Assembly: GCF_014637795.1 (NCBI RefSeq)
Contig: NZ_BMFD01000001.1
Coordinates: forward strand, 290,523-354,522
Reading direction: 5' to 3'
Length of the DNA stretch: 64,000 bases
Source: Belliella aquatica
GTDB taxonomy: Bacteria; Bacteroidota; Bacteroidia; Cytophagales; Cyclobacteriaceae
The notes below the pieces were generated by a model, which saw nothing but the letters and a program-made list of their open reading frames with translations, had not been told where the DNA came from and ran no database searches. This document shows positions 5,768-15,881 of this stretch, in pieces. Each line of letters begins with the position of its first letter. Position 1 is the first letter of the stretch. The translations under genes and the position numbers were made by a program.

Positions 5768-5835
5768 GTGGAAAGGAAGGTCCTTCATAATCCTGCAAGA
5801 CACCATAGACTCAACATTAAACTTCAAAATGAATA

Positions 5836-5863
5836 TAAAAAAAACCCCAAAATGGGGCTTTTT
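5836..5863 (-). terminator. Terminator of the 85-residue membrane protein gene
   Basis: CCCC-AAAAT-GGGG (5845-5857), with an A run on the plus strand at 5837-5844, gives a hairpin plus U tract on the minus strand, just after the stop of the gene at 5867. The T run on the other side makes it potentially bidirectional, so it may also end transcripts from the cassette array. Confidence 0.75.
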
Positions 5864-5866
5864 CGT

Positions 5867-6124
5867 TTAGCCGTTGTCATGCTTATCATGACCATCTAAC
5901 TTCACTAATTTGTTGTAAATACCTAATAGTAAAAATGGGGCGGCCCATTGGCCAACAAATAATGCGGTATGTTTACGACCAGCAATTTTCAGACCCGCAG
6001 AGATCGCCATTGATCCTAAAGCAGACCATAAGAATACTTGAGAAGGTATTTTGGCAGTTTGAGATTCAATAGCCTTGGTCCCTTTGCCTTCGCTTTTGTT
6101 TTTATTTTTATTTTCGAATTCCAT
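5867..6124 (-). CDS. Small membrane protein, two transmembrane segments
   Basis: This 85-residue protein has a charged Lys/Asn/Glu-rich N-terminus of 28 residues. Two hydrophobic segments follow (about 30-48, QVFLWSALGSMAISAGLKIAG; and 53-72, ALFVGQWAAPFLLLGIYNKL), then a His/Asp/Lys tail. I do not recognise a named family, although short proteins of this design are frequent in Cytophagales. It is divergent from the small membrane protein at 6573. Confidence 0.7.
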   Translation of the reverse strand: MEFENKNKNKSEGKGTKAIESQTAKIPSQVFLWSALGSMAISAGLKIAGRKHTALFVGQWAAPFLLLGIYNKLVKLDGHDKHDNG

Positions 6125-6572
6125 AATGGTTGTTTTTTAAAATGAAATGCAAGCTACCGTTTTTACATACTAATAAATTATATAATTAGTCGATTAACTT
6201 ACATAATTGAAGGATTTGGATTCCTTTACAATTTGTAGTTGATAAATCAATTTATATTTCCTTCAATTGGAAATAATAGTTATTAGGTAAAAAAGGCTTT
6301 TAATCTGGTTTTTCTCCCAACTCAATTCATTAAGATGTATATCCGCTTTTATATCAGTAGCCAAACAGAATACTGATATTTAGTTCAATAGAAGCATTTA
6401 TAGCAATCGACGGATAACGATTATTCCTGAGATTATTTGTGATAAATTTCTATCCTGACGTGATTTCGAATAATCATATTGCTTGAAAATTTTTAATTTA
6501 CTGTAATTCAAACAATTATGGAAGATAGAGGTTTGATTTTATATTGATCTAAAAATTTGGTTTCACTACGCT
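6125..6572. other. 448-bp A+T-rich intergenic region between divergent small genes
   Basis: No frame of useful length and no tRNA-like or rRNA-like structure was seen. It must hold the two divergent promoters. A weak dyad (TTTCC-N7-GGAAA near 6257-6273) is present, but no exact TANNTTTG box stands out next to either start. Confidence 0.4.
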
Positions 6573-6800
6573 ATGCTTGATTACATAATAGCCCATCCAC
6601 TTTACATACCTTTTATCATCTTAAATATTTATATCATTTATAAAGTTATAAAAATGGTGGTAGGCAAAGATCAGGGAAGGGATGATGACGATCAAGATGG
6701 AGGTATTTCCAATAATGATAATCCTGTACTGGATTTACCTCCAGGAGTTGGGCTTCCTACTAAAGAGTCAATTTTAAACGTTTCTACGAATATCGATTAG
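6573..6800 (+). CDS. Small membrane-anchored acidic protein
   Basis: This 75-residue protein has one N-terminal hydrophobic segment (residues 4-27, YIIAHPLYIPFIILNIYIIY). An acidic stretch (GRDDDDQDGG) and a short tail with VLDLPPGVGLP follow. The topology suggests an inner-membrane anchor with a small cytoplasmic domain. No family is recognised. It lies 244 bases before the manganese catalase with its own promoter between, so co-function is unproven. Confidence 0.65.
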   Translation: MLDYIIAHPLYIPFIILNIYIIYKVIKMVVGKDQGRDDDDQDGGISNNDNPVLDLPPGVGLPTKESILNVSTNID

Positions 6801-6959
6801 GATTGAGATTTTTTGCCTTCACTTTTTCAAAGTCCTTATGGATCATTTTATGCTAGTCCATGTTGGAATTGCTGCATTCGCAGGAAAGGTTTAAAATTTT
6901 AATTAACTGAGAATACGGGTGAAATAACATAACATTACCCAATAATATTGTAACACTTT

Positions 6960-6983
6960 TTTGTTTCAACGCACGTAATTTTG
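6960..6983 (+). promoter_or_regulatory. Possible promoter of the manganese catalase gene
   Basis: TAATTTTG (6976-6983) is an exact TANNTTTG -7 box, 61 bases before ATG 7045. The nearest TTTG (6960-6963) is only 12 bases upstream and an alternative TTG (6948-6950) is 25 bases upstream, so the -33 element is uncertain. Confidence 0.35.
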
Positions 6984-7044
6984 TTTACCAATATTTTAAC
7001 ACAACTCATTTCAATTAGTTTTTCAAGCTTTAAACTTTAAAATC

Positions 7045-8025
7045 ATGTTTCATCACGTAAAAGAATTGCAATTTAATGCGCGGGTTTCTAAGCCAGATGT
7101 TCGTTTTGCAAAACTACTTTTAGAACAATTTGGTGGTCCTAATGGCGAACTCAAAGCAGCCATGCAATATTTTGTACAGGCGTTTGGCTGTCGTAAAGCG
7201 TATCCCGCAGAGTATGATATGTTGATGGACATTGCGACAGAAGAGTTTAGCCATCTTGAAATCGTTGGTGCCACGATCCAAATGTTGCTCACTGGTGTCA
7301 ACGGTGAGTTGAAAAACGCAGCAGATGAATCTGATCTCAACCAAATGCTAGACGGGAATGCTGCGAAAGAAAATTACATTCATGAGGCCATGATTAATCC
7401 TCAGTTTTTTCTTGTAAGTGGTGGGACACCAACATTAACCGATAGTGTTGGAAACCCTTGGAATGCTTCATACATCATGGGTATGGGTGATCTGACAGCA
7501 GACCTTCGCTTAAATGTAGGTGCGGAGACAAGTGCTAAAATGGTCTATGAAAACCTTATGAAATATACGGACGATGTCTATGTAAAAGAGTCTTTGAGAT
7601 ATTTGATGACTCGAGAGGTAGCACACTTTCAAATGTTTCAGGCTGCTTTGGAGAATATCAAACCGAATTTCCCTCCAGGAATCTTAGAAAGTGACCCAAG
7701 ATATAGCAACAAATACTTTAAGATGTCAAAAGGAGATGAGTTTAAAGGTCCTTGGAACGAAGGGAAAAGTCCTGAATTGGGTGAAGATTGGCAAGTTATC
7801 AACAATCCTCTTGACCATATCCATGAAACAAATGGCTTATTGGACGAAAAATCAGTTGGCACAAATAGAACCGAAAAGTCTGTTCAAGAAAACAACAAAA
7901 AGTTAAGTGAAGAGCGAAAAGGAATTGTTGATGCTGCTACCATGCCCAAAAATGGAGTGATGAGTTGGTCAGTTTATGAGGAGGGACTAGAGGAAAACAC
8001 TGTTTTGGGAAAAATCAATAAATGA
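7045..8025 (+). CDS. Manganese (non-haem) catalase
   Basis: This 326-residue dimanganese catalase decomposes hydrogen peroxide in the cytoplasm. It starts MFHHVKELQFNARVSKPD. The ferritin-like four-helix bundle supplies metal ligands in GPNGELKAAMQYF (Glu about 35), IATEEFSHLEIVG (Glu and His about 66-70), GAETSAKMVYENL and MTREVAHFQMFQ. The core ends near residue 235. The remaining 90 residues are a charged, probably flexible tail (NRTEKSVQENNKKLSEERKG), somewhat longer than in the shortest family members. It is monocistronic, flanked by gaps of 244 and 149 bases. Confidence 0.93.
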   Translation: MFHHVKELQFNARVSKPDVRFAKLLLEQFGGPNGELKAAMQYFVQAFGCRKAYPAEYDMLMDIATEEFSHLEIVGATIQMLLTGVNGELKNAADESDLNQMLDGNAAKENYIHEAMINPQFFLVSGGTPTLTDSVGNPWNASYIMGMGDLTADLRLNVGAETSAKMVYENLMKYTDDVYVKESLRYLMTREVAHFQMFQAALENIKPNFPPGILESDPRYSNKYFKMSKGDEFKGPWNEGKSPELGEDWQVINNPLDHIHETNGLLDEKSVGTNRTEKSVQENNKKLSEERKGIVDAATMPKNGVMSWSVYEEGLEENTVLGKINK

Positions 8026-8174
8026 CATTTTCTTTGAAATCAATATTTATCTCAAACTTTTCTATAAATCATGATTACTTCAAGTATCGCTTGCGATGAC
8101 TTAAGAGAGGGTGTAATCAAATTTGTTCTTCTTAATATAAACCTCAGAAAGAGAAACGAATTCAGGTATAAAAA

Positions 8175-9236
8175 GTGAAAATATTTACGCTAATTCTATG
8201 CGCCGTTGTTCTCATTACGACAGGATTACCACTCATCGACTCTGCTGAGTGGTGGATTAGAATATTTGATTTTCCGAGAATTCAAATTGCTGTTTCTACG
8301 CTTCTAGCGTTTGTTTTGGCTTCTATTTATGTAGATTTCAAATGGAAATTTAAGCTTCCATTCTTGATCATTTTGTTAGTTTCGTTAATCTATCAGATTC
8401 AATTTGTTGTAGTATATACGCCACTTTACAAAGTACAAGCAAAAGATAGTAACAAACCACAAGGAGAAAACAGCTTGAAGTTACTTGTTGTAAATGTCCG
8501 AATGGAAAATGAGGATAAAGAGAGTTTTCATAACTTGGTTCAAAAGATAAAGCCTGATATTCTTTTAATCAACGAACCTGATCAAGTATGGGCGACTTCT
8601 ATTGCCAAGCTTGATGATGATTTTCCTTACGCTATCAAATATCCTCTTGAGAACACCTATGGAATGATATTACTTTCAAAATTCCCATTAACTGAGAGCA
8701 AAGTAAATTTTTTAGTCAAAGAAGATATTCCATCTATTTTTACAAAGATTACTTTACAATCAGGGGTAAAAATCGATTTTTATGGAGTTCATCCTGAGCC
8801 ACCAAAACCGGGAACAGCCACCTATGAAAGAGATACAGAATTGCTCTTAATTGGGAAAAAAATCAAAGACTCTGAATATCCAACCCTAGTTGCCGGTGAT
8901 TTGAATGACGTGGGTTGGTCTGCTACTTCCAAGCTTTTTAGAAAATACAGTGAGTTAGTAGATCCGCGCGAAGGAAGAGGTTTATTCAATACTTACAGCG
9001 TTTTTATACCGCTGATGCGCTATCCACTTGATCATATTTTTTATTCCAAGGAATTTGGTTTAATCAGTCTTCAAAAGCTGGGAAAGATCGGTTCTGATCA
9101 TTATCCGATTATGATTACTATAAACTATGAACCTGACAAGGACAATACAGATGGCTTAGAAAAAGCCGATGAAGAGGAAAAGCAAGAGGTAGAAGAAAAG
9201 ATTAATAATGGGGGAAAAGATGATTTAAACAATTAG
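8175..9236 (+). CDS. Membrane-anchored endonuclease/exonuclease/phosphatase-family protein
   Basis: This 353-residue protein starts at GTG 8175. Three hydrophobic segments lie in the first 90 residues. An EEP-fold domain follows, showing PDILLINEPD, the GVHPEPP motif, VAGDLNDVGWS, LDHIFYS and the terminal GSDHYPIM. These carry the metal-binding Glu, the Asp-Asn pair and the catalytic Asp-His of the fold. The catalytic domain is predicted to be outside the inner membrane. The family hydrolyses phosphodiesters in nucleic acids or lipids, and the substrate cannot be told. The C-terminal 40 residues are highly acidic and basic. It is probably not co-transcribed with the catalase, since a 149-base gap intervenes. 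Confidence 0.85.
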   Translation: MKIFTLILCAVVLITTGLPLIDSAEWWIRIFDFPRIQIAVSTLLAFVLASIYVDFKWKFKLPFLIILLVSLIYQIQFVVVYTPLYKVQAKDSNKPQGENSLKLLVVNVRMENEDKESFHNLVQKIKPDILLINEPDQVWATSIAKLDDDFPYAIKYPLENTYGMILLSKFPLTESKVNFLVKEDIPSIFTKITLQSGVKIDFYGVHPEPPKPGTATYERDTELLLIGKKIKDSEYPTLVAGDLNDVGWSATSKLFRKYSELVDPREGRGLFNTYSVFIPLMRYPLDHIFYSKEFGLISLQKLGKIGSDHYPIMITINYEPDKDNTDGLEKADEEEKQEVEEKINNGGKDDLNN

Positions 9237-9320
9237 TATAAAAATTAGTCTTTTGTACACTGTGTAATTTTTTAATTTAAGTTACCTTCATTCCGAATTA
9301 TAACCTTCATCCAAAACAAC

Positions 9321-10379
9321 ATGCAAATAACATCACAAGTAGTCATTGTTGGAGGAGGGCTTAGTGGACTCACTTTAGCATACCTTCTTGACAGGAAAAA
9401 CATCAAAGTGACGCTTATTGAAGCTTCGAGTAGACTAGGAGGAAGAATTCAGACTCAACAGGGCGTATTGCATACTCCTTTAGAACTTGGTGCGACTTGG
9501 TTTTCAGAGATGCATCCAAATTTACTTTTTTTAATGGAGGAATTGGGGGTTCAAAAGTTTCCCCAATTTTCCAAAGGAAAATCACTCTTTCAGACTAAAT
9601 CTTTTGAGCCTGCACAAGAATTTTTTGTTCCTGAATCTAATGAGCCTTCTTACAGAATGGTTAAGGGTACGCAAAGCTTGATTGATACATTATTTCAAAA
9701 AACGAAATTTGAAAAAATGCACTTCAATACCAGGATAAAAGTCATTAAAGACCTTGATAATAGTATTGAATTAGAAAGCACAGCAGGAGATAAATTTTAT
9801 GCGAAGCAAGTATTTTTATGTCTTCCACCACAACTTGTTGCCAAAAAAATAGAAATTTATCCGGAACTACCTCAAGACTTAAAGGATTTGATGCCAAATG
9901 TTCAAACATGGATGGCAGGTAGCATTAAATTTGTGTTAGAGTACAGCATACCTTTTTGGAGAGAAAATGGATACTCTGGAATGCTATACAGCCATTCAGG
10001 GATAATAAGCGAAATGTATGATCACACTAATTTTGAGGGAGATAAATTCGGTTTTACTGGTTTCTTAAATGGAGGTGCAACTTCGTATTCACAAGATTTG
10101 AGAAAAGAACTTGTTTTAAAGCAACTCAATCAATTATTAGGGTCGCAAGCTTCTACACCCTTGGCGTATTTTGATAAAGTCTGGACAGATGACTTTATAT
10201 TAGCCGGTAATCAATCCAATCAGAGACCGCATCAAAATAATGGACATCCATTATTTCATCAAGGTTATTTGGGAAATAAATTGTTTTTTGGCGGTACAGA
10301 GACGGCATCACAATCATCAGGTTATATGGAAGGGGCTGTAATTTCTGCTCTTAGTTTGGTAAAGTGTGTAGAAGTATAA
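9321..10379 (+). CDS. Flavin-containing amine oxidase family protein
   Basis: This 352-residue protein starts with a dinucleotide-binding motif (VVIVGGGLSGLTLAYLL) followed by IEASSRLGGRIQT, the GG motif of the monoamine oxidase/phytoene desaturase superfamily. The C-terminal FAD contact is FFGGTETASQSSGYMEGAV. It is shorter than monoamine oxidases (about 450-520), in the range of bacterial putrescine-oxidase-like or protoporphyrinogen-oxidase-like proteins. The substrate cannot be assigned. It converges on the amidohydrolase gene with only 11 bases between stops and no obvious terminator. Confidence 0.85.
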   Translation: MQITSQVVIVGGGLSGLTLAYLLDRKNIKVTLIEASSRLGGRIQTQQGVLHTPLELGATWFSEMHPNLLFLMEELGVQKFPQFSKGKSLFQTKSFEPAQEFFVPESNEPSYRMVKGTQSLIDTLFQKTKFEKMHFNTRIKVIKDLDNSIELESTAGDKFYAKQVFLCLPPQLVAKKIEIYPELPQDLKDLMPNVQTWMAGSIKFVLEYSIPFWRENGYSGMLYSHSGIISEMYDHTNFEGDKFGFTGFLNGGATSYSQDLRKELVLKQLNQLLGSQASTPLAYFDKVWTDDFILAGNQSNQRPHQNNGHPLFHQGYLGNKLFFGGTETASQSSGYMEGAVISALSLVKCVEV

Positions 10380-10390
10380 TATTGATTGTA

Positions 10391-12094
10391 TTAATCTGCC
10401 TTAAATACTATTTTTCCTCCCACTACAGTCATCATCACCTTGGTGTTAAGAATCTCGTTTTCTGGGATTTCCATAATATTCTTATCAAAAACAGTGAAAT
10501 CAGCTGCTTTTCCCACTTTGATAGATCCTTTGAAGTCTTCTTCAAACTCTGCAAAAGCACCGGCAAGTGTGTAAGATTTTAAGGCTTGATCTCTTGTCAG
10601 TTTTTGATCAGGTTCATAGCCTCCTTCAGGTGTCATTTTCAAAGTTTTTCTAGATACTGACGCATAAAATGATGGAAGTGCATCAACAGGCTCTACCGGT
10701 GCATCGGTACCATTAGATATCACTGCACCCGAGCCTAGCAATTTCTGCCACACATAAGCTCCATCTTTGATTCTTTTGGCTCCCAATCTACCGATTGCCC
10801 ATGGTCTGTCAGAACTCAAATGGATTGCCTGAATGGCTGCAATAACACCCAAATCCCCAAATCTGCTGATATCATCTGGATGTAAGTGCTGTGCATGTTC
10901 TACACGGAACCTATGATCTGTCACCTCAGGGAATTTGGCAAAAGCAGCCTCGTACCTATCCAATACTTCTCTATTGGTTCTATCTCCAATGGCGTGGGAA
11001 TTTACCTGAAAACCGAGTTGGAGGCCTTTTTCTGCCACTGTGCTCACCTTGTCTATTGGCATGGTTTCATGACCTCTGCTGCCTGGCTTGTCTTCATAGT
11101 CTTCCAATAGCCATGCGCCCCATGGTCCTAGTGCTCCATCCATATTGAGCTTGATAGAGCGAACAGTCACCATATGATCAGGATCTATTTTTGGTCCTTT
11201 TTTGTACCAAGCTTCAAGAAGCTCAGGGATTCTGCTGGAGAGCATCACGTACATTCTTGAGGTCAATCTTCCTTCAGCTTGGAATTTTTCCAAGAGATCG
11301 ATCAAATCCTGATTTCCACCAGCATCATGAAAGGAAGTAATGCCTTTTTCGGCCAATTCCAGAAGTGCGAGTTCTAGCGCTTTTTCGGCCCTTTCTGGAG
11401 TATCTTTTGGAATTAATTTTGCCACTAAGCCTGAAGCTGTTTCTACTAATACGCCTGTTGGATTGCCAATTTCGTCGCGGATGACTTCTCCACCTTCCAC
11501 TTCTTGCTTGAGATTTTCACTCCCCAATGGTGTGATGCCAGCAAGTTCCATGGCTTTTTTATTGACAAACGAAGCATGTCCCGATGCATGTGCAAGGTAA
11601 ACAGGATTGTCAGGAGTGACCGAACTTAAGGCATCGTGGGTTTGAAATCCATTGACTGTTTGCTCGGGCATCTCGATCCATTTGTCTTGGTGCCAACCTC
11701 TACCTGTGATCCATTCTCCCGGCTCAGCATTGCTAGCAGCTTCGGCTACTTTTTCTACCAGTTCATCGTAGGTTTTGACATACATTAAGTCTATATCCAG
11801 CTTGTTGTATCCGATTCCCATCAAATGAGCATGGGATTCAATCAATCCTGGTGTCATGGTTTTACCTTGCAGGTCGATGGTTTCTGTGTTTTTGCCGACA
11901 AATGCTTGAATTTCTTCTTTTGTTCCCACAGCAATGATGATTCCATCCTTGATGGCTACAGCTTCTACAGTGGGTTGATTATCTTCAACAGTGTAGATGA
12001 ATCCGTTTATAAAAACCTTATCAGCAGTTTCATTATTTCCACCACAAGAAAAAAGGATCAGCAAGGCCAAGCTTAGAAGTATTGTATTTCTCAT
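10391..12094 (-). CDS. Amidohydrolase lipoprotein (YtcJ-like)
   Basis: This 567-residue metal-dependent hydrolase is of the amidohydrolase_3 (YtcJ) type. The N-terminus is a lipoprotein signal (LALLILFSCGG, lipobox Cys at about 17), so the enzyme is membrane-anchored and outside the cytoplasm. Metal-site motifs are SHAHLMG near residue 87, FHDAGG near 256, NSHAIGDR and EHAQHL, and the closing NGTDAPVEP. The C-terminal beta-sandwich returns with AADFTVFDKNI. Family members cleave amide or related bonds; the substrate is unknown. A close-consensus promoter lies just upstream (12114-12146), so the gene is probably monocistronic. Confidence 0.88.
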   Translation of the reverse strand: MRNTILLSLALLILFSCGGNNETADKVFINGFIYTVEDNQPTVEAVAIKDGIIIAVGTKEEIQAFVGKNTETIDLQGKTMTPGLIESHAHLMGIGYNKLDIDLMYVKTYDELVEKVAEAASNAEPGEWITGRGWHQDKWIEMPEQTVNGFQTHDALSSVTPDNPVYLAHASGHASFVNKKAMELAGITPLGSENLKQEVEGGEVIRDEIGNPTGVLVETASGLVAKLIPKDTPERAEKALELALLELAEKGITSFHDAGGNQDLIDLLEKFQAEGRLTSRMYVMLSSRIPELLEAWYKKGPKIDPDHMVTVRSIKLNMDGALGPWGAWLLEDYEDKPGSRGHETMPIDKVSTVAEKGLQLGFQVNSHAIGDRTNREVLDRYEAAFAKFPEVTDHRFRVEHAQHLHPDDISRFGDLGVIAAIQAIHLSSDRPWAIGRLGAKRIKDGAYVWQKLLGSGAVISNGTDAPVEPVDALPSFYASVSRKTLKMTPEGGYEPDQKLTRDQALKSYTLAGAFAEFEEDFKGSIKVGKAADFTVFDKNIMEIPENEILNTKVMMTVVGGKIVFKAD

Positions 12095-12113
12095 AAATTT
12101 AATGTTATCATAC

Positions 12114-12146
12114 CAAATCTAGGGATTTTCTTACAGCCATTCCAAA
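12114..12146 (-). promoter_or_regulatory. Promoter of the amidohydrolase gene
   Basis: On the minus strand, TTTG (12146-12143) is followed 21 bases later by TAGATTTG (12121-12114), matching the Bacteroidota -33/-7 consensus. The predicted transcript start near 12107 leaves a leader of about 13 bases before the ATG at 12094. Confidence 0.5.
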
Positions 12147-12366
12147 CCACCCCTGTAAAGGCAACTAAAACTTGGAAAGTAATATATGACACCTTGTTGC
12201 AACTGTTTAATAGGGGGCTAAAATTTTTAATTTCAGATTAATTCATTATATATTAAGTGTATTATTTATAAGTAGTGGTAAAAAGTGATGTGGATCTATT
12301 TTTTCCAAGAGATAGACACATTAAAAAATTAAATAAATAGGCTCATTAGGAGACTGGTTTTGTCAG

Positions 12367-15300
12367 ATGGATATAGTAAAAGGGAATTATTTAAGAGAAG
12401 AATTGTATGATTTGGTCAAAAAAGACGAAAGCATTTTTGATTTTATCCAAGAGGTTTGTCTAGATGGAATGTGGTATTGGGATATTGAAAAACCTGAGAA
12501 TGAGTGGATGAATGCTAGGTTTTGGCAAGTATTGGGATACAATCCTGCTGAGATGCCACATACTCCAAGTGCCTGGCAAGGGATAATCAATTTGGATGAC
12601 CTTAAAGTAGCAACAGATAATTTCCATAGACATCTTTCTGATGAGAATTATCCATATGATCAGACGGTAAGATATACGCACAAGCAAGGTCATATCATTT
12701 GGATCAGGTGTTATGGAAAAGCTATTCGTGATCAAAAGGGGACTCCATTAAGGATGTTGGGCATTCATCAAAATATTACAGCCCTAAGAGAGGAACAAAT
12801 AAAATTGCAGACTATTCTTGAAGATTCGGGTGTTGGATATTGGGAAATGGACATTTCTACTGGAGCAACCATCTGGAGCGAAATGGTCTATAGCATACAT
12901 GAAGTCCCGAAAGATTTTGAGCATCATAAAGAAAATGGCTTGAATTTTTACCATCCTGATTACAGAGAGATTATCTCAAATGTAGTTTCTGATTGTATAA
13001 ATAATGATACACCTTTTAGCTTAGAATGTATTTTAATCACAGGAAAAGGAAATCAGAAATGGGTAAAAGCCTCAGGTCGCAAAGTTGGAGATAAACTTTT
13101 AGGTGGTTTACAGGATATTACCAGTATCAAAAATAATGAGCTAAAATTCAAAGGTATTTTTAATTCCACTTTTTCCTTCATTGGTTTTATGAATACCAAG
13201 GGCATCTTGTTGGAGGCGAATGATACGGCTTTAAATATGGCAGGTTTACAGCGGGGGGATGTAATTGGGAAGTATTTTTGGGATTGCTACTGGTGGCAGA
13301 TATCCACTAAAACGCAACAAGAACTCAAAGCAAACTTTCAGAGAGTACTTTCTGGAGAAACATTAGAATATGAAGTAGCAGTTTGGATAGCAAATCAAAG
13401 CCCAATCACTATTCTTTTCAGCCTCAAGCCAATTTTTGATGAAAAGGGAAATGTAATTTACATCATTCCTGAAGGGCGTCCTATTCAGGAAATCATTGAT
13501 ACCAGACGAAAATATAAATCGGTGATAGAAGGAACTCTTGTAGGAACGTGGGAGTGGAATGTTCAAACTGGAGAAACTGTTTTCAATGAGCGATGGGCAG
13601 AAATGTTGGGGTATACATTAGAAGAGTTAGCGCCTATAAGTATTGAAACTTGGATGATGCTCGCACATCCTGAAGACCTAGAAGAATCAAGTCTCCGACT
13701 GAATGTCTGCTTTCAGCAAAAATCCGAATTCTATGAAATGGAGTCCCGAATGAAGCATAAAAGTGGGCACTGGGTTTGGGTCTATGATAGAGGAAAAGTG
13801 TTTGAATGGACCGAAGATGGCAAGCCTTTAATGATGTATGGCACGCATCAGGATATTAGCAAAAGAAAAGACGCTGAACAACTAAAGAACCAAGTTTTAG
13901 AAAGGTTTGAGTTGATAGGTCAACATATACCTGGAGTGATATATCAGTTCCAACTCAATCCAGACGGATCTTCTTGTTTTCCTTATGCAAGTACAGGAAT
14001 CGAAAATATCTACGGTTTAACACCAGACCAGGTAAAAACAGATGCGAGTTTTGCTTTTAAGTCGATTTATCCAGCGGATTTGGAAAAAGTCACGCTTAGC
14101 ATCCAAGAATCAGCAAGCAACTTGACGCAGTGGCGTGATATATATCGTACCATATTACCTTCTGGGAAAACGATTTGGGTAGAAGGAAATGCAACACCAT
14201 ACAAAAATACAGATGGAAGTATAATTTGGCATGGATACATTCAGGACATCACGATCAGGAAACAAAAAGAAGAGGCTCTTACGATTAGTGAAGTAGCTTT
14301 CAGGGGAAATTTTGAAAATGCTGCCATAGGTATGGCCTTGCTAGATCAAAATGGCAAGTGGTTAGAAGTAAACGCAAGGCTTTGTAAAATCGTGGGATAT
14401 TCCGAAGTAGAGTTAAAAAACCTTACTTTTCAAGACATCACTCATCCAGAAGACCTCAATGCAGATTTATCATTTTTGAATGAATTGATCAAAGGTGAGA
14501 GAAGTCATTATCAAATGGAAAAACGATATTTTCACAAAAAGGGACACATCGTTTATATCATGTTAGCAGTATCTATGGTAAAAGATAAAGAAGGTAATAT
14601 TGTATACTTTATCTCCCAGATTATAGATATTTCTATGCTAAAACGCGCTGAAATGAGGTTGAAAGCCCTTTTGGCAGAAAATCAAGCATTAATGGAAGCA
14701 ACTACAGAAGTTGCTTTCGTTTCGACTGATAAAGATGGTGTAATATTGAACACCAATGTTGGGGTACATAAACTTTTAGGATTTGAAGCAAAGCAGCTCG
14801 TTGGTCAATCAATAAAACAAATTTTATTTTTAGATGAAGAATGGGAGAAAGCATCGATAGAAACGCTAAAGGGTCTAACTGGTAAAGAAGAGGATAGGGA
14901 ATTGTTAAATGCATTTGCTAATGATAGTAGGTATAAAAGTAAAGAATGGACATTTAAGCAAGCCAATGGATCAACAATCGATGTTTTGATATCAATAACT
15001 GAAATCAAACTAGAAAACCTTACAAAAGGATATTTATTTGCTGCAACCGACATCAGTCATATTAAATCTATTCAAGGACAGCTCGAGCAAAAAAATGAAG
15101 AGCTCGAACAGTTTGCCTATATCGCTGCACATGACTTAAAAGAGCCGCTGAGAGGTATTACCACTTACCTTTCTATTCTTCAAAAAAGATATGGGGAATT
15201 GTTAGATGAAAAGGCAAATAGTTACATCGATAATGCCTACAATAATGCCAATCGAATGAAAGAATTGATTACAGATATTTTGGACTTTTCGAAAACAGGT

Positions 15301-15759
15301 AATATAGATGACAAACCGATCGAACTTAATGCGCTTTTGAATTCCATCATTTCAAATTATAAAAATGACGTGAAACTTAGTAAAGTGATTTTTACAAAAT
15401 CAAGCCTGCCAGTGATTAAAGGAGATGCCAGTTCTTTTGTTCAGCTATTCACTAATCTTATTGATAATGGAATCAAGTATCAGCCTAAGGGTCAAGTATC
15501 TGAAATTAATATTGATTGGCAAGAAGATGAAAAATGTTGGACCTTTAGCGTAGCAGACAATGGTATTGGTATTGCTCCAGAACATCAGAATAAGGTGTTT
15601 GAAATATTCAAACGCTTGCATTCAGACACAGATTATAGTGGTACTGGCATAGGACTAGCCAGTTGTAAAAAAATTATTTCAGCCTATCAAGGAAAGATAT
15701 GGTTTGAGTCAAATATTCCTCAAGGTACAGTTTTCAAATTTACAATTCCCAAATCGTAG
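12367..15759 (+). CDS. Multi-PAS sensor histidine kinase
   Basis: This 1130-residue protein has no membrane segment and is therefore probably cytoplasmic. About seven PAS/PAC units cover residues 25-890, with PAC endings such as MLGIHQNIT, MYGTHQDIS, WHGYIQDIT, FISQIIDIS and LFAATDIS. A coiled segment leads to the HisKA box AAHDLKEPLRG (phospho-acceptor His about 922). The ATPase domain has NLIDNGIKYQ, VADNGIGIAPE and TDYSGTGIGLASCKKI. This kinase type is common in environmental Bacteroidota and usually passes phosphate to a single-domain receiver, here the gene at 15882. It is a tandem paralogue of the interrupted kinase at 16406, and one PAS unit (YFWDCYWWQIS) is nearly the same in both. 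Confidence 0.93.
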   Translation: MDIVKGNYLREELYDLVKKDESIFDFIQEVCLDGMWYWDIEKPENEWMNARFWQVLGYNPAEMPHTPSAWQGIINLDDLKVATDNFHRHLSDENYPYDQTVRYTHKQGHIIWIRCYGKAIRDQKGTPLRMLGIHQNITALREEQIKLQTILEDSGVGYWEMDISTGATIWSEMVYSIHEVPKDFEHHKENGLNFYHPDYREIISNVVSDCINNDTPFSLECILITGKGNQKWVKASGRKVGDKLLGGLQDITSIKNNELKFKGIFNSTFSFIGFMNTKGILLEANDTALNMAGLQRGDVIGKYFWDCYWWQISTKTQQELKANFQRVLSGETLEYEVAVWIANQSPITILFSLKPIFDEKGNVIYIIPEGRPIQEIIDTRRKYKSVIEGTLVGTWEWNVQTGETVFNERWAEMLGYTLEELAPISIETWMMLAHPEDLEESSLRLNVCFQQKSEFYEMESRMKHKSGHWVWVYDRGKVFEWTEDGKPLMMYGTHQDISKRKDAEQLKNQVLERFELIGQHIPGVIYQFQLNPDGSSCFPYASTGIENIYGLTPDQVKTDASFAFKSIYPADLEKVTLSIQESASNLTQWRDIYRTILPSGKTIWVEGNATPYKNTDGSIIWHGYIQDITIRKQKEEALTISEVAFRGNFENAAIGMALLDQNGKWLEVNARLCKIVGYSEVELKNLTFQDITHPEDLNADLSFLNELIKGERSHYQMEKRYFHKKGHIVYIMLAVSMVKDKEGNIVYFISQIIDISMLKRAEMRLKALLAENQALMEATTEVAFVSTDKDGVILNTNVGVHKLLGFEAKQLVGQSIKQILFLDEEWEKASIETLKGLTGKEEDRELLNAFANDSRYKSKEWTFKQANGSTIDVLISITEIKLENLTKGYLFAATDISHIKSIQGQLEQKNEELEQFAYIAAHDLKEPLRGITTYLSILQKRYGELLDEKANSYIDNAYNNANRMKELITDILDFSKTGNIDDKPIELNALLNSIISNYKNDVKLSKVIFTKSSLPVIKGDASSFVQLFTNLIDNGIKYQPKGQVSEINIDWQEDEKCWTFSVADNGIGIAPEHQNKVFEIFKRLHSDTDYSGTGIGLASCKKIISAYQGKIWFESNIPQGTVFKFTIPKS

Positions 15760-15881
15760 CCACTAAAAACAAATAAATTTGATTAACATTTTATGATAAA
15801 ATATGAAATAATATACTAATTATGTATTTTAATGTGGCTTCTCTTACTAATTATTGATAGCAGCAAATTGAATCAAATCAA

